A stretch of 52,817 nucleotides of DNA from Proluteimonas luteida (GCF_021191695.1 NZ_JAIWPT010000022.1:1-52817); one strand, 5' to 3'. Shown: positions 18,544 through 28,751, counted from the first letter of the stretch. Notes: a model not told the origin generated them from the sequence alone. A program made the numbers and translations.

Positions 18544-20649
18544 CTACCAGATCACGACCTGGCGCTCGCCGCTGCGGACCATCGGGTCGCCGTCCTTGCA
18601 CTGGAACGCGGCGGCGAAGGCCGGCAGGTTCGACGGTGCACCGATCGCCCGGAACTCGGCAAGCGCATGCTCGTCGGTGGCCAGGCGCTTGGTCAGTTCC
18701 TCGGGGGTGAAGTTGCGGCGCCACACCGTGGCCCAGCTGAGGAAGAACCGCTGGTCGCGGCTCAGGCCGTCGGTCATCGGGTCGGGCGTGTCGCCGGCGG
18801 CCTTGCGCATCGCGTCGTAGGCGGTCGCCAGGCCGCCGAGGTCGGCGATGTTCTCGCCCAGCGTGTGGTTGCCGTTGAGGTGGCGACCGTCGGGCAGCTG
18901 ATAGTCGTCGAACTGCTGCACCAGCTTGCCGGTGCGCGCCTTGAAGCCGGCGAAATCCTCCGGCGTCCACCAGTCCTCCATGTTGCCGGTCGGTCCGAAG
19001 CGCGCGCCCTGGTCGTCGTAGCCGTGAGTCATCTCGTGGCCGATGACCGCGCCGATGCCGCCGTAGTTGATCTCGTCGCTGGCGTCGGGGTCGAAGAACG
19101 GCGGCTGCAGGATCGCGGCCGGGAACGTCAGCTGGTTGGCCAGCGGGTTGTACGAGGCGTTGACGGTCTGCGGGCGCATGCCCCATTCGGACTTGTCGAC
19201 CGGCTCGCCGATCTTGCCGATGTCCCACTTGTAGTTGAACTCGGTCGCGGCCAGCACGTTGCCCAGGTAGCTGTCGCGGCTAGTCGCAAGCCCGGTCCAG
19301 TCGCGCCACTTGTCGGGGTAGCCGACGCGCGGCTCGAACGTGTCCCACTTCTCCAGCGCCTTCTGCTTGGTCTCGGCGCTCATCCATTCCAGGTTCTCGA
19401 TGCGGACCTTCAGCGCGTCGCTGAGGTTCGCGATCAGCGCTTCCATCTTCGCCTTCGACTCCGGCGGGAACGCGACCTGCACGTACAGCTGGCCCATCGC
19501 CTGGCCGACCTCGCTGTCGATGGTGCCGAGCACCCGCTTCCAGCGCGGTTCGATTTCCTGCTGGCCGCTGAGGATGCGGTTGTAGAAGTCGTAGTTCTGC
19601 TGCGCGAACGCATCCGACAGGTACGGCGAGGCGCCGTCGACGACATGGAAGCGCAGGTAGCTCTTCCACTGCTCGACCGGTACGTCGATCAGCATCGCGT
19701 CGACCTCCTGGTGGAACGAGGGTACCGACAGCGAGAACGTCGCCGGCACCGCGATGCCCTGCGATTCGAAGAATGCGGTCCACGGGAAGTTCGGCGTCAG
19801 CCTGTCGGCCTCGGCGGTCGCGATCGGGTTGTAGTACAGCCCGACGTCGCGGGAAAACTCCTCGCGCGACTTCGAGGCCTTCGCGATGCGGGTCTCGAAC
19901 GCCAGCACGTCGGCAGCCTGCGCGCGGGCCTGGTCGGCCGGCGTGCCCGACAGTTCCAGCACCTTGGCGATGTGCGCGACGTAGGCCTCGCGGATGTCGG
20001 CCTTGTCGGCGGCGGTGTAGTAGGTGGTGTCGGGCAGGCCGAGGCCACCCTGGCCGGTGGCGGCGATGTTGACCGACGAGTCCTTGAAGTCCGGCATCGC
20101 GCCGATGCCCCACAGGAAGCCCTGGCCCTTGGCGGCGGTCTCGCGCAGCCAGGCGACGATCGAGGCGGTATCGGTCAGGGCGTCGATGCGCTCGAGTTCC
20201 GGCTGCAGCGGCGCGATGCCCTGCGCGTTGATCGCCGCCTCGTCCATGCCGGTGGCCCAGAAATCGCCGACCAGCTTTTCCACGCCGGTGGCATTGGCGT
20301 CGTCGGCCGCCTGCTGCGCGAGCTGGTGCTGCACGGCGGTGGAGCGCTCGTCGAGCATTTCGAACGCGCCCCACGAGGTGCGGTCGCCGGGGATCGGGTT
20401 GGCGGCCAGCCACTTGCCGTTGACGTAGCCGGCGAAGTCGACGCAGGCGTTGCCGGCGGCGTCCAGGTCGTCGATCAGGAAGCGGTTGTAGGGCGGCAGC
20501 GTGCTCTCGTCGAGCGTCAGCGCCGGCGCGGCGTCCGCGTCCTGGGGCGTTGCCGCCGTGGTGGCATCGGGCGTGGCGGATCCGCCACAGGCGGACAGCG
20601 CGAGCACGACGGCGCAGGTCAGGAACAGGCGATTCGGTGTAGCGGTCAC
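18544..20649 (-). CDS. M13 family zinc metallopeptidase, lipoprotein (PepO/neprilysin type)
   Basis: A 701-aa envelope peptidase expected to cleave oligopeptides. A lipobox LSAC follows a hydrophobic leader (RLFLTCAVVLALSACGGS), so it is probably lipid-anchored. The N-terminal M13 domain spans about 50-430 and the catalytic domain about 480-701. The catalytic domain has VNASYNPLANQLTFPAAILQ, the zinc site HEMTH (19024-19038, in IGHEMTHGYDDQGARFG) and GENIADLGGL with the third ligand. Start at GTG 20649 is chosen because GGAG lies 7 bases before it and it gives a compact signal peptide. The tail VVIW replaces the common C-terminal CxxW. It has its own terminator and is tandem with the degenerate paralogue. 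Confidence 0.93.
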   Translation of the reverse strand: MTATPNRLFLTCAVVLALSACGGSATPDATTAATPQDADAAPALTLDESTLPPYNRFLIDDLDAAGNACVDFAGYVNGKWLAANPIPGDRTSWGAFEMLDERSTAVQHQLAQQAADDANATGVEKLVGDFWATGMDEAAINAQGIAPLQPELERIDALTDTASIVAWLRETAAKGQGFLWGIGAMPDFKDSSVNIAATGQGGLGLPDTTYYTAADKADIREAYVAHIAKVLELSGTPADQARAQAADVLAFETRIAKASKSREEFSRDVGLYYNPIATAEADRLTPNFPWTAFFESQGIAVPATFSLSVPSFHQEVDAMLIDVPVEQWKSYLRFHVVDGASPYLSDAFAQQNYDFYNRILSGQQEIEPRWKRVLGTIDSEVGQAMGQLYVQVAFPPESKAKMEALIANLSDALKVRIENLEWMSAETKQKALEKWDTFEPRVGYPDKWRDWTGLATSRDSYLGNVLAATEFNYKWDIGKIGEPVDKSEWGMRPQTVNASYNPLANQLTFPAAILQPPFFDPDASDEINYGGIGAVIGHEMTHGYDDQGARFGPTGNMEDWWTPEDFAGFKARTGKLVQQFDDYQLPDGRHLNGNHTLGENIADLGGLATAYDAMRKAAGDTPDPMTDGLSRDQRFFLSWATVWRRNFTPEELTKRLATDEHALAEFRAIGAPSNLPAFAAAFQCKDGDPMVRSGERQVVIW

Positions 20650-20843
20650 GGCAGGACTCCGGAAAAGGAAAAGCGCCGGACGGCGCGCGCCCGGTGTGCC
20701 CACACTCTACGCCCGGACCGCCGGATGACGGGGGTGTCGAAGGTCATGCGGACGGCTCGGGCCGACGTGACGTTCGACCCATGCGGGCCCGTTCAAGTTT
20801 CGGTCAGGATGGGGCCTGCGCCTGACGAGATGGGGAATCTGCG

Positions 20844-21755
20844 ATGCTTGCGATCCGGGACTTGAGCAAGACCTACTCCAACGGCGTGCGCGCGCTCGAC
20901 GGCGTGACGCTCGACATTCCGCGCGGCATGTTCGGGCTGCTCGGTCCCAACGGGGCCGGCAAGTCCTCGTTGATGCGCACGCTGGCGACGCTGCAGTCGG
21001 CCGATGCCGGCAGCGCGACCCTGGATGGAAACGACGGCCGGATCGACGTGCTGCGCGACAAGGACGCGGTGCGTCGCCAGCTCGGCTACCTGCCGCAGGA
21101 TTTCGGCGTGTACCCCAAGGTCAGCGCGCTCGACCTGCTCGAGCATTTCGCGGTGCTCAAGGGGCTGACCGCGCGCAGGCAGAGACGCGAGGTCGTCGAC
21201 GGGCTGCTGCAACAGGTGAACCTGTGGGATGCACGCAAGCGCAAGCTCGGCACGTTCTCCGGCGGCATGCGCCAGCGCTTCGGCATCGCCCAGGCGCTGC
21301 TCGGCAATCCGCGGCTGGTCATCGTCGACGAGCCGACCGCGGGGCTCGACCCCGAGGAGCGCAACCGCTTCCTCAACCTGCTGGCCGCCATCGGCGAGGA
21401 CGTGGTGGTGATCCTGTCGACGCACATCGTCGAGGACGTGACCGACCTGTGCCCGACGATGGCGATCATGAACCGCGGGCAGGTGCTGCTGACCGGCCGT
21501 CCCGCCGATGCCATCGCCGCGCTGTCGCAGCAGGTCTGGCGCAAGCAGGTGACCAAGGAGACACTGCCCGGCTACGAGGCGGCGCACACGGTGCTGTCGA
21601 CGCGCCTGGTCGCCGGCCGTCCGGTGATCCACGTGTTCAGCGCGGAACGGCCGGAAGCAGGGTTCGAGCAGATCGCGCCGGACCTGGAGGACGTGTACTT
21701 CCAGCGGTTGCGCCTGCAGGCGCGGCAGCAGGCCGCCTCCGCGCAAGCCGCCTGA
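20844..21755 (+). CDS. ABC transporter ATP-binding protein
   Basis: A 303-aa ABC-2-type ATPase. Walker A GPNGAGKSS (about residue 35-43), Q-loop YLPQDFGVYP, signature FSGGMRQR (about 142-149), Walker B LVIVDEPTAGLD and H-loop STHIVED are all present. A C-terminal extension of about 90 residues ends in a Gln/Ala-rich tail. It lies 12 bp upstream of the fused permease-peptidase and is presumably its motor. Substrate is unknown. Confidence 0.94.
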   Translation: MLAIRDLSKTYSNGVRALDGVTLDIPRGMFGLLGPNGAGKSSLMRTLATLQSADAGSATLDGNDGRIDVLRDKDAVRRQLGYLPQDFGVYPKVSALDLLEHFAVLKGLTARRQRREVVDGLLQQVNLWDARKRKLGTFSGGMRQRFGIAQALLGNPRLVIVDEPTAGLDPEERNRFLNLLAAIGEDVVVILSTHIVEDVTDLCPTMAIMNRGQVLLTGRPADAIAALSQQVWRKQVTKETLPGYEAAHTVLSTRLVAGRPVIHVFSAERPEAGFEQIAPDLEDVYFQRLRLQARQQAASAQAA

Positions 21756-21767
21756 CCGGAGGCCGGC

Positions 21768-24700
21768 ATGATCCTCGAATTCTTCCGCTTCGAGCTGCGT
21801 CAGCAGCTCCGCTCGCCGCTGCTGTGGTTCCTCGCGGTGCTGTTCGCGCTGCTCGGATTCGGCGCGGCGTCCAGCGACGCGGTGCAGATCGGCGGTGCCA
21901 TCGGCAACGTGCACCGCAACGCGCCGATCGTCGTCGCCCAGTTGTTCGGCGGGTTCACCCTGCTGACGATGCTGATCGTGCCGATCTTCGTCAGTACCGC
22001 GCTGCTGCGCGATTTCGAGCAGGGCACTGCGGATCTGCTGTTCTCGGGTCCGATCCGCCGGCGCGACTACCTGCTCGGACGGCTGGGAGCGGCGCTGCTG
22101 GCGAGCCTGGCGGTGTTCGTGGTCATCGCGGTCGGACTGTTCATCGCGCAGTTCATGCTGTGGATCGATCCGGTACGCCTGGGACCGGTGTCGCTGCGGC
22201 CGTATCTGTGGTCGCTTGGCGTGATCGTGCTGCCGAACCTGCTGTTCACGACCGCGCTGCTGGCGCTGCTGGCGGTGACGACGCGGTCGATCCTGGGGAT
22301 CTACATCGGCGTGCTCGCGTTCTTCGTGCTCTACGGCACCAGTGCGGTGCTGATGCGCGACATCGACAACATCTGGCTTGCGACGCTGGTCGAGCCGCTT
22401 GGTGGCCGCGCGCTGACGCGCACGATCCGCTACTGGTCGGCCGAGGAGCGCAACACCGGCCTGCCGGCACTGTCGGGCTACCTGCTGGCGAATCGCGCGC
22501 TGTGGCTCGGCATTTCGCTCGCGCTGTTCGCGTCGGCATTCGCACTGTTCCGCACCGAGCGCGCAGGGACCGGGCGCAGGTGGTGGAGACGTCGGCGGAC
22601 GCCGGTCGCCACACCTGTTGCGGCTCCGGTGGTGCCGGCGCACGCGCCGGTCCGCGTGCAGCCAGTGTTCGGCGCGGCGACGGCGTGGCGCCAGACCTGG
22701 CGCCAGGTGCGCTTCGATGCCGCGGGCGTGCTGCGCAGCGTGCCGTTCCTGGTGATGCTGCTGTTCGGCATCGTCAACTTCTTCCCGTCCGCGCTGTTCC
22801 AGCAGTCGCTGTACGGGACCTCGGTCTATCCGGTGACCTCGCAGATGCTCGACGCGCTGCGCGGCAGCTACAGCTTCCTGTTGATGATCATCGTGATGTT
22901 CTATGCCGGCGAGCTGGTGTGGAAGGAGCGCGCCGCCAAGCTCAGCGAAGTGGTCGACGCGATGCCGTTTCCGAGCCGGATCCCGCTGCTGGCGAAGTTC
23001 CTGACGCTGCTGGTCGTCATCGCGCTGTTCCAGCTTGTCGGCATGGCGATGGCGATGCTGGTGCAGCTGATCAAGGGCCAGGTGCAGCTCGAGCCGCTGG
23101 TCTATGCGCAGGCGCTGGTATTCGACTCGATCCCGTACGTGGTCATGGGCGGCCTGGCGATGGCGCTGCAGGTCTTCGCCAACAACAAGTTCATCGGCTA
23201 CGGCCTGCTGGTGCTGGTGCTCGTCGCGCAGGCGGTGCTCGGCCTGCTCGACTACACCCACAACCTCTACACGATCGGCGCGTGGCCGAACGCGCCGTAC
23301 TCGGACATGAACGGCTACGGGCATTTCCTCGTCGGGCAGCTGTGGTTCCAGGGCTACTGGGGCCTGTTCGTCGCGGCCCTGCTGTTGCTGGCCGCGGCGC
23401 TGTGGGTGCGCGGTGTCGATGGCGGCCTGCGGCAACGGCTGGCCGGGATGCGCGCGCAGCTGCGCGGCGGCCTGGGCGTGGCGCTCGCGGCGACGGTGCT
23501 GGCGTTCGTCGCGGTCGGCGGTTTCCTGTTCTGGAACACCAACATCCGCAACGATTTCATCTCCCCTGACGGCCAGCTCGACTTGCAGGCGCGCTATGAG
23601 CGGGACTACAAGCAGTACGAGTCGCTGCCGCAGCCGCGGATCGTCGCCAGCCGCTCGGAGATCGACCTGCGTCCGGAGACGCAGTCGATGACCGGCGAGC
23701 TCGTCTACACCGTGCGCAACCCGTATCCCGAGGCCATCGCCGACGTGCACGTCGGCATGTCGGAGGACCGCGCGCTGGTCGACGTGGACCTCGGCGGGCA
23801 GACGCGGACGCACCACGACGAACCCCTGGGCTACCGCATCTACCGGTTGCAGGCGCCGCTGGCCCCCGGCGAGCAGCGCGACTTCCGCTTCCGCGTGGAT
23901 TTCCATCCCACCGGCATCACCAGCGGGCAGGCGCAGACCCGGTTCGTCGAGAACGGCAGCTTCTTCAACAGCGGCATGTTCCCGCAGTTCGGCTACAACG
24001 CGCGTGTCGAGATCGACGACCGCAACGAACGGCGCAAGCGGGATCTCGGCGAACCGCGACGCATGCCCAGGCTCGAGGACGAGGCCGCCCGCGCGAACAA
24101 CTATCTGGGAGACGACGCGGACTGGATCGATTTCAGCACGACGATCTGCACGGCGCCGGACCAGACCGTGCTGGCGCCCGGGTATATCGAACGCGAGTTC
24201 GAGCGCGACGGCCGGCGCTGTTTCAGCTACGCGATGGACCGTCCGATGCTGAACTTCTACGCCTTTCTGTCGGCGCGCTGGGAGGTCCGCAGGGGCATGT
24301 ACGGGGAGATCCCGATCGAGGTGTACTTCGATCCCAAGCACCCGTTCAACGTCGACCGGATGATCGAGGCGGCGCAGAAGTCCCTTGCCTACTACGAGGC
24401 CAATTTCACCCCGTATCAGCACCGGCAACTGCGCATCATCGAGTTCCCCGGCTATGCCAGTTTCGCGCAGGCGTTCGCCAATACGGTGCCGTATTCGGAG
24501 TCGATCGGCTTCATCGCCGACCTGCGCGATGCGGACAAGCTCGACTACGTGTTCTACGTGACCGCGCACGAGGTCGCGCACCAGTGGTGGGCGCACCAGG
24601 TCATCGGCGCGAACGTGCAGGGCGCGACGATGCTGTCCGAATCGTTGTCGCAGTATTCGGCGCTGATGGTCATGGAACAGGAATACGGCCGCACGCAGAT

Positions 24701-25352
24701 GCGCCAGTTCCTGAAGTACGAACTGGACCGCTATCTCGGCGGCCGAGGTGGGGAGCGCCTGGAAGAGCTGCCCCTGTATCGCGTCGAGAACCAGCAGTAC
24801 ATCCACTACCAGAAGGGCTCGCTGGTGTTCTACCGGTTGCGCGAGGAGATTGGCGAGGCGGCATTGAACCGTGCGCTCAAGCGCTTCCTCGAGGACAAGG
24901 GGTATCAGCAGCCTCCCTACACCACGTCCGCCGAACTGCTGGACTACATCCGCGCCGAGGCCGGGCCGGACCAGCAGGACCTGATCACCGACCTGTTCGA
25001 GAAGATCGGCTTCTACGACAACCGCGTCGTGACCGCCGCGGCGAAGCGGCGGCCCGACGGAAAGTACGACGTCACGCTGGCCCTGCACGCGGCCAAGCGC
25101 TACGCCGACGGCACCGGCAGGGAAACGCCGGGCACGCTGGACGACTGGATCGAGGTCGGCGTGTTCGCGCGCGGGCTCTCCGGCAAGGAGCGCGACGAGA
25201 AGGTGCTCTATCTGCAGCGCCACCACATCACCGGCGAATCACCGGTGATCACCGTCACCGTCGACGAGGTGCCGTACGAGGCCGGCTTCGATCCCTACAA
25301 CAAGCTGATTGACCGGGTGTCGTCGGACAACCGCAAGCGGGTGGCGATGTAG
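21768..25352 (+). CDS. ABC-2 permease fused to M1 family aminopeptidase
   Basis: A 1194-aa fusion. About residues 1-590 form two blocks of ABC-2 type membrane segments (LLWFLAVLFALLGFG, LLVVIALFQLVGMAMAMLVQ, VALAATVLAFVAVGGFLFW) separated by a polar linker near 270-310. About 600-1194 is an M1 metallopeptidase domain with HEVAH at 934-938 and the ligand Glu in MLSESLSQYSAL about 20 residues later, so it is probably active. The topology would place the peptidase on the periplasmic side after the last helix. Pairs with the ATPase gene 12 bp upstream. Likely exports and trims, or senses, peptides; the substrate is unknown. Confidence 0.92.
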   Translation: MILEFFRFELRQQLRSPLLWFLAVLFALLGFGAASSDAVQIGGAIGNVHRNAPIVVAQLFGGFTLLTMLIVPIFVSTALLRDFEQGTADLLFSGPIRRRDYLLGRLGAALLASLAVFVVIAVGLFIAQFMLWIDPVRLGPVSLRPYLWSLGVIVLPNLLFTTALLALLAVTTRSILGIYIGVLAFFVLYGTSAVLMRDIDNIWLATLVEPLGGRALTRTIRYWSAEERNTGLPALSGYLLANRALWLGISLALFASAFALFRTERAGTGRRWWRRRRTPVATPVAAPVVPAHAPVRVQPVFGAATAWRQTWRQVRFDAAGVLRSVPFLVMLLFGIVNFFPSALFQQSLYGTSVYPVTSQMLDALRGSYSFLLMIIVMFYAGELVWKERAAKLSEVVDAMPFPSRIPLLAKFLTLLVVIALFQLVGMAMAMLVQLIKGQVQLEPLVYAQALVFDSIPYVVMGGLAMALQVFANNKFIGYGLLVLVLVAQAVLGLLDYTHNLYTIGAWPNAPYSDMNGYGHFLVGQLWFQGYWGLFVAALLLLAAALWVRGVDGGLRQRLAGMRAQLRGGLGVALAATVLAFVAVGGFLFWNTNIRNDFISPDGQLDLQARYERDYKQYESLPQPRIVASRSEIDLRPETQSMTGELVYTVRNPYPEAIADVHVGMSEDRALVDVDLGGQTRTHHDEPLGYRIYRLQAPLAPGEQRDFRFRVDFHPTGITSGQAQTRFVENGSFFNSGMFPQFGYNARVEIDDRNERRKRDLGEPRRMPRLEDEAARANNYLGDDADWIDFSTTICTAPDQTVLAPGYIEREFERDGRRCFSYAMDRPMLNFYAFLSARWEVRRGMYGEIPIEVYFDPKHPFNVDRMIEAAQKSLAYYEANFTPYQHRQLRIIEFPGYASFAQAFANTVPYSESIGFIADLRDADKLDYVFYVTAHEVAHQWWAHQVIGANVQGATMLSESLSQYSALMVMEQEYGRTQMRQFLKYELDRYLGGRGGERLEELPLYRVENQQYIHYQKGSLVFYRLREEIGEAALNRALKRFLEDKGYQQPPYTTSAELLDYIRAEAGPDQQDLITDLFEKIGFYDNRVVTAAAKRRPDGKYDVTLALHAAKRYADGTGRETPGTLDDWIEVGVFARGLSGKERDEKVLYLQRHHITGESPVITVTVDEVPYEAGFDPYNKLIDRVSSDNRKRVAM

Positions 25353-25663
25353 GGGCGCATGTGGCGATCACGAAGCGGGATGTGGTCCTCGCGTGGTACG
25401 GCACGTCCGCGTGGCAGGAAACCCGTTTCTGAAGCGGATGCAGTTGTTCGTGTTGACGATGCCGGCGGCATTCTGTGGCGCACGTGCGCGGCGTTCTGTC
25501 CGGTGCTGTGGTGCAGCATTGACCGTGCGAACGGCACCGGGCTAGCATCGAATCGACGATTCATGCGAGTCATCTGCCGGCGACCGAGTGCTCCGGCTTC
25601 ATTAGACCTTGCGGTCCCAAGGGCGCTACGCGGAATTCAAGCAAGGCAGTGGGAGGGCGTGGG
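25353..25663. other. 311-bp intergenic region upstream of the AraC-type gene
   Basis: No supported gene. Holds a good sigma70-like promoter at 25519-25548, followed by an untranslated leader of about 110 nt and a GGGAGGG Shine-Dalgarno (25651-25657). Confidence 0.6.
25519..25548 (+). promoter_or_regulatory. Candidate promoter of the AraC-family gene
   Basis: TTGACC (25519-25524; 5/6) and TAGCAT (25543-25548; TA..AT) with an 18-base spacer. Confidence 0.5.
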
Positions 25664-26797
25664 ATGAATCTGGACGATGCCGAGAAGTTCGAGCATGGTG
25701 ATAGTGATAGTGTGGGAGGCGGCGATGGCGAAGTCAGATTCCGCGCTCCCCCCGAGATCGTGGAAATCGACAGTCTCCGTTGCTTCCCCGAACTGGTAAG
25801 ACAGTTGGGCGGCAGTCCGGATTCAATCCTCGAACATGCCCTGATCGATCCGAAGCTGCTCGATACAGCGGGCGCCTTTATCGAATATCGATCCCTTCTG
25901 CGTGCCATGCAATGCGCTGCCGATGATCTTGAGTGTCCCGATTTCGGGTTGCGCCTGGCTGCGATGCAGGGTGGCAACCGGAGCATCGGTCCCATCGGCG
26001 TGGTCATGAAGAATTCGAAGACGCTCGGCCAGGCGATCGGCTACTGCGCCAAGAACATCCATGCCTACAGCGTTGCCACGCGCGTGCGTTTCGAACCAGA
26101 CCGTCCCAACCACAGACTGCTGGTCCGGCTCGAGATCCTGCTCGATCGCGCGCCCGACAAGCGGCAGGCGGTCGAGCATGCGCTGATGCTCGCCAGTCTG
26201 AACATCCGGGAGCTCACCGGTGGCGGCGCACGCGTCCGCAAGATCCTCTTCAGCCATGAACCGCAGACATCGGTCCGGGTCTATCGCCAGTTCTTCGGCT
26301 GCGAGGTCGTCTTCGGCCAGAAGGCCGATGGCCTGATCCTGACGGAGGACGATCTGCTGTGCCCGGTGGTGGAACCGGATTCTCGCGTGTACGAGATGGC
26401 CACGTCCTTCATCGAGGCGCGCTATCCGCATACGGAAGCTTCGATCCATGCGCGCGTACGCAGTCTCGTCCAGCAGTACCTGGGCAGCAAGGACTGCACG
26501 AACGAACGTATCGCCGCGGAGTTCTGCCTGCACCCGCGTACCCTGCAGCGCAGGCTGCGCGCCGAGGGCGTTTCGTTCGAGGACATCAAGGACGAGATCC
26601 GGCGCGATCTGGCGCTGCGCTATATCCAGAACGGCGACATGCCGCTCAAGCGCGTCGCCGAAAAGCTGGGATACGCGGAAACCTCCGTGCTGTCGCGCAG
26701 TTGCTTCCGCTGGTTCTCGGCCAGTCCGCGGGAACTGAGGATGCGTCACAGGTCCGGCGCAGTGGCCGCCTGTTCGGCCAACATCCAGCAGGGTTGA
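25664..26797 (+). CDS. AraC family transcriptional regulator
   Basis: A 377-aa regulator with an N-terminal arabinose-binding-like domain of the OruR/VirS group (about residues 40-230: LLDTAGAFIEYRSLLRAMQ, DFGLRLAAMQG, SIGPIGVVMKNSKTLGQAI). A C-terminal double helix-turn-helix follows (about 265-365: NERIAAEFCLHPRTLQRRLRAEGVSFEDIKDEIRRDLALRY, LKRVAEKLGYAETSVLSRSCFRWF). The ATG at 25664 follows GGGAGGG by 6 bases; GTG 25649 is upstream in frame but precedes the Shine-Dalgarno. It lies just before, and on the same strand as, the ligase-SDR-aldehyde dehydrogenase genes and probably activates them, but no operator was identified. Confidence 0.92.
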   Translation: MNLDDAEKFEHGDSDSVGGGDGEVRFRAPPEIVEIDSLRCFPELVRQLGGSPDSILEHALIDPKLLDTAGAFIEYRSLLRAMQCAADDLECPDFGLRLAAMQGGNRSIGPIGVVMKNSKTLGQAIGYCAKNIHAYSVATRVRFEPDRPNHRLLVRLEILLDRAPDKRQAVEHALMLASLNIRELTGGGARVRKILFSHEPQTSVRVYRQFFGCEVVFGQKADGLILTEDDLLCPVVEPDSRVYEMATSFIEARYPHTEASIHARVRSLVQQYLGSKDCTNERIAAEFCLHPRTLQRRLRAEGVSFEDIKDEIRRDLALRYIQNGDMPLKRVAEKLGYAETSVLSRSCFRWFSASPRELRMRHRSGAVAACSANIQQG

Positions 26798-27089
26798 TCG
26801 TTCGCCGCAGCGGCGTGCGGAAAGTTCCCGGGCAAGGAGCGCGAACGCCCGGGGCTTGCGATGAAGCATGCGATGGAAGGCGTCGCGGCATGTGAGGCGC
26901 CTGTCGCCAATCATCAAGACGCGGGGTCGCCCGCCTGACGATCATTGCCGGTACGCGGCTTCGTTGACGGTGCCGGCAACAGGGCGCATGCGTCCACCAC
27001 CGCCTGTCGACACCTCGCCGACGCGGGAATGCGGACATCGTCCGGCATCCGTGGCAGCACGGGCGCGCGGAGTCCACCAAGGTGATGCG

Positions 27090-28751
27090 ATGGCTGGCGA
27101 CGAGATCACAGAGCGAAGACACAGCGGAAGGTTCTCGCTTCGTTGGGACCCGGCCCGCGCACGCGCCGCCTATCGCGGCGGCTGGTGGGTGGACGAGACC
27201 CTGGCCGACGCATTGCGGCGGGCCGCGGCGGAATTCCCCGCGCGCGCACTCGTCGTGGACGGCGATGCGCGACTGGACGCCGGTACCCTGCACGTGCAGG
27301 CCGAAGCGCTCGCACGCGCGCTGCTGGTCCGCGCGCCCGCCGGCAGCGTGGTCTCCTTCATGTTGCCGAACTGGCACGAGGCCGTCGTCATCTACCACGC
27401 GATCACGCTGGCGGGGATGGTGGCGCATCCGGTCCTGCCGTCGTTGCGCGATCACGAATTGCAGTTCCAGCTGCGGGATGTCGGTGCCCGCCTGGTGTTC
27501 ATCCCGTCCTGGTTCCGCCGGCACGACTACGCCGCAATGTTCGACCGGGTGCTCGCGAGCCTGGAGCTGCGCCCGGAAGTGGTGGTGGTGCGCGGTGAGG
27601 CAGGCGCGCATACGGCGTACGCGGACCTGTTCGCGTCGGCTCCGGCGTCCAAGCTGCCGGTGCTGGACCCGGACGCGGTGCGCATGGTGATGTACACCTC
27701 CGGCACCACCGGCCGTTCCAGGGGTGTCCTCCACACCCACAACACCCTGCATGCGCTGATGCGCCAGATCGGGCGCAACTGGCGGGTCGCGCCGGGCGAC
27801 AGCTTCCTCGTGCCGTCACCGGTCAGCCACATCGGCGGATCGATCTACGCTTTCGAGGCACCGCTGCTGCTGGGAACGACGGCGATACTGATGGACCGCT
27901 GGGAGCCGGAAACGGCGCTCCACCTGGCGGCCACCGTGCCCTGCACCCACATCTGCGGCGCGACGCCATTCCTGGAGCAACTGCTCGATGCGGCGAAGCG
28001 GGCGGGCGAGCGCCTGCCAGCGCTGAAGCTGTTCGTCTGCGGCGGCGCGTCGGTGCCGCCGTCGCTGATCCGCAGCGCGGCCGCCCACTTCGCCAATGCC
28101 GCGGTGACCCGCGTCTACGGATCGACCGAGGTGCCGGTGACCACGGTCGGCTGCCCGGACCGTGCGGACCTCGCGTACGCGGCCGAGACCGATGGACGCC
28201 CGGGCGTCGCCACGGTGAAGCTGGCCGTCGCGTCGCGGGCGGCCGACGGCGAGGGCGAGATCCTCGTGCAGGGGCCGCAGATGCTTGCGGGCTACCTGCA
28301 CCCGGAGGACGAGGCGGACGTGTTCGACGACGACGGCTACTACCGCACCGGCGACCTGGGCCACTGGGTCGATGGCGATTACCTGGTGATCTCGGGCCGC
28401 AGCAAGGACATCATCATCCGCCATGGCGAGAACATCTCGCCGAAGGAGATCGAGGACATGCTGCAGGATCATCCGCAGATCGCGGAAGTCGCGATCGTCG
28501 GCGTTCCCGATCCGCGCACCGGCGAGCGCGCCTGCGCCGTGATCGTACCAGCGACGCCATCGCAGGCGCCCGACGTGCCGGCGGTGGGCGCGTTCCTGGC
28601 CGGGCGCGGGTTGGCGACGTTCAAGTTTCCCGAGGAAGTGGTGTGCTGGGACACGTTGCCGAAGAACGACACCGGCAAGGTCCTCAAGCACCGGATCCGC
28701 GCCACGCTCGCGGCCCGGCGCGCGGCCCCGGATACGGAGGCAGCACGATGA
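27090..28751 (+). CDS. AMP-dependent acyl-CoA synthetase/ligase
   Basis: A 553-aa adenylate-forming enzyme that converts a carboxylate to its CoA thioester via an acyl-AMP. Core motifs are visible: A3 MVMYTSGTTGRSRGVLHTH, A5 VYGSTEVP, A7 YYRTGDLGHW, A8 SGRSKDIIIRHGENISPKEIE and the A10 lysine in LPKNDTGKVLKHRI. Overall it resembles medium-chain or cyclohexanecarboxylate-CoA ligases; the substrate cannot be read from sequence. The ATG at 27090 is preferred over a longer frame from 26868 that translates the non-coding leader. Its TGA overlaps the ATG of the SDR gene. Probably the entry enzyme of the catabolic cluster. Confidence 0.92.
   Translation: MAGDEITERRHSGRFSLRWDPARARAAYRGGWWVDETLADALRRAAAEFPARALVVDGDARLDAGTLHVQAEALARALLVRAPAGSVVSFMLPNWHEAVVIYHAITLAGMVAHPVLPSLRDHELQFQLRDVGARLVFIPSWFRRHDYAAMFDRVLASLELRPEVVVVRGEAGAHTAYADLFASAPASKLPVLDPDAVRMVMYTSGTTGRSRGVLHTHNTLHALMRQIGRNWRVAPGDSFLVPSPVSHIGGSIYAFEAPLLLGTTAILMDRWEPETALHLAATVPCTHICGATPFLEQLLDAAKRAGERLPALKLFVCGGASVPPSLIRSAAAHFANAAVTRVYGSTEVPVTTVGCPDRADLAYAAETDGRPGVATVKLAVASRAADGEGEILVQGPQMLAGYLHPEDEADVFDDDGYYRTGDLGHWVDGDYLVISGRSKDIIIRHGENISPKEIEDMLQDHPQIAEVAIVGVPDPRTGERACAVIVPATPSQAPDVPAVGAFLAGRGLATFKFPEEVVCWDTLPKNDTGKVLKHRIRATLAARRAAPDTEAAR

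Noticed and set aside
20793..25226. 1477-aa minus-strand open frame opposite the ABC genes
   Set aside because: Antisense shadow of two well-supported plus-strand genes in high-GC DNA; composition is Arg/His/Gln-rich without any domain.
26868..27089. N-terminal extension of the acyl-CoA synthetase frame
   Set aside because: The added 74 residues are Pro/Arg-rich and non-conserved in look; ATG 27090 begins the natural protein.
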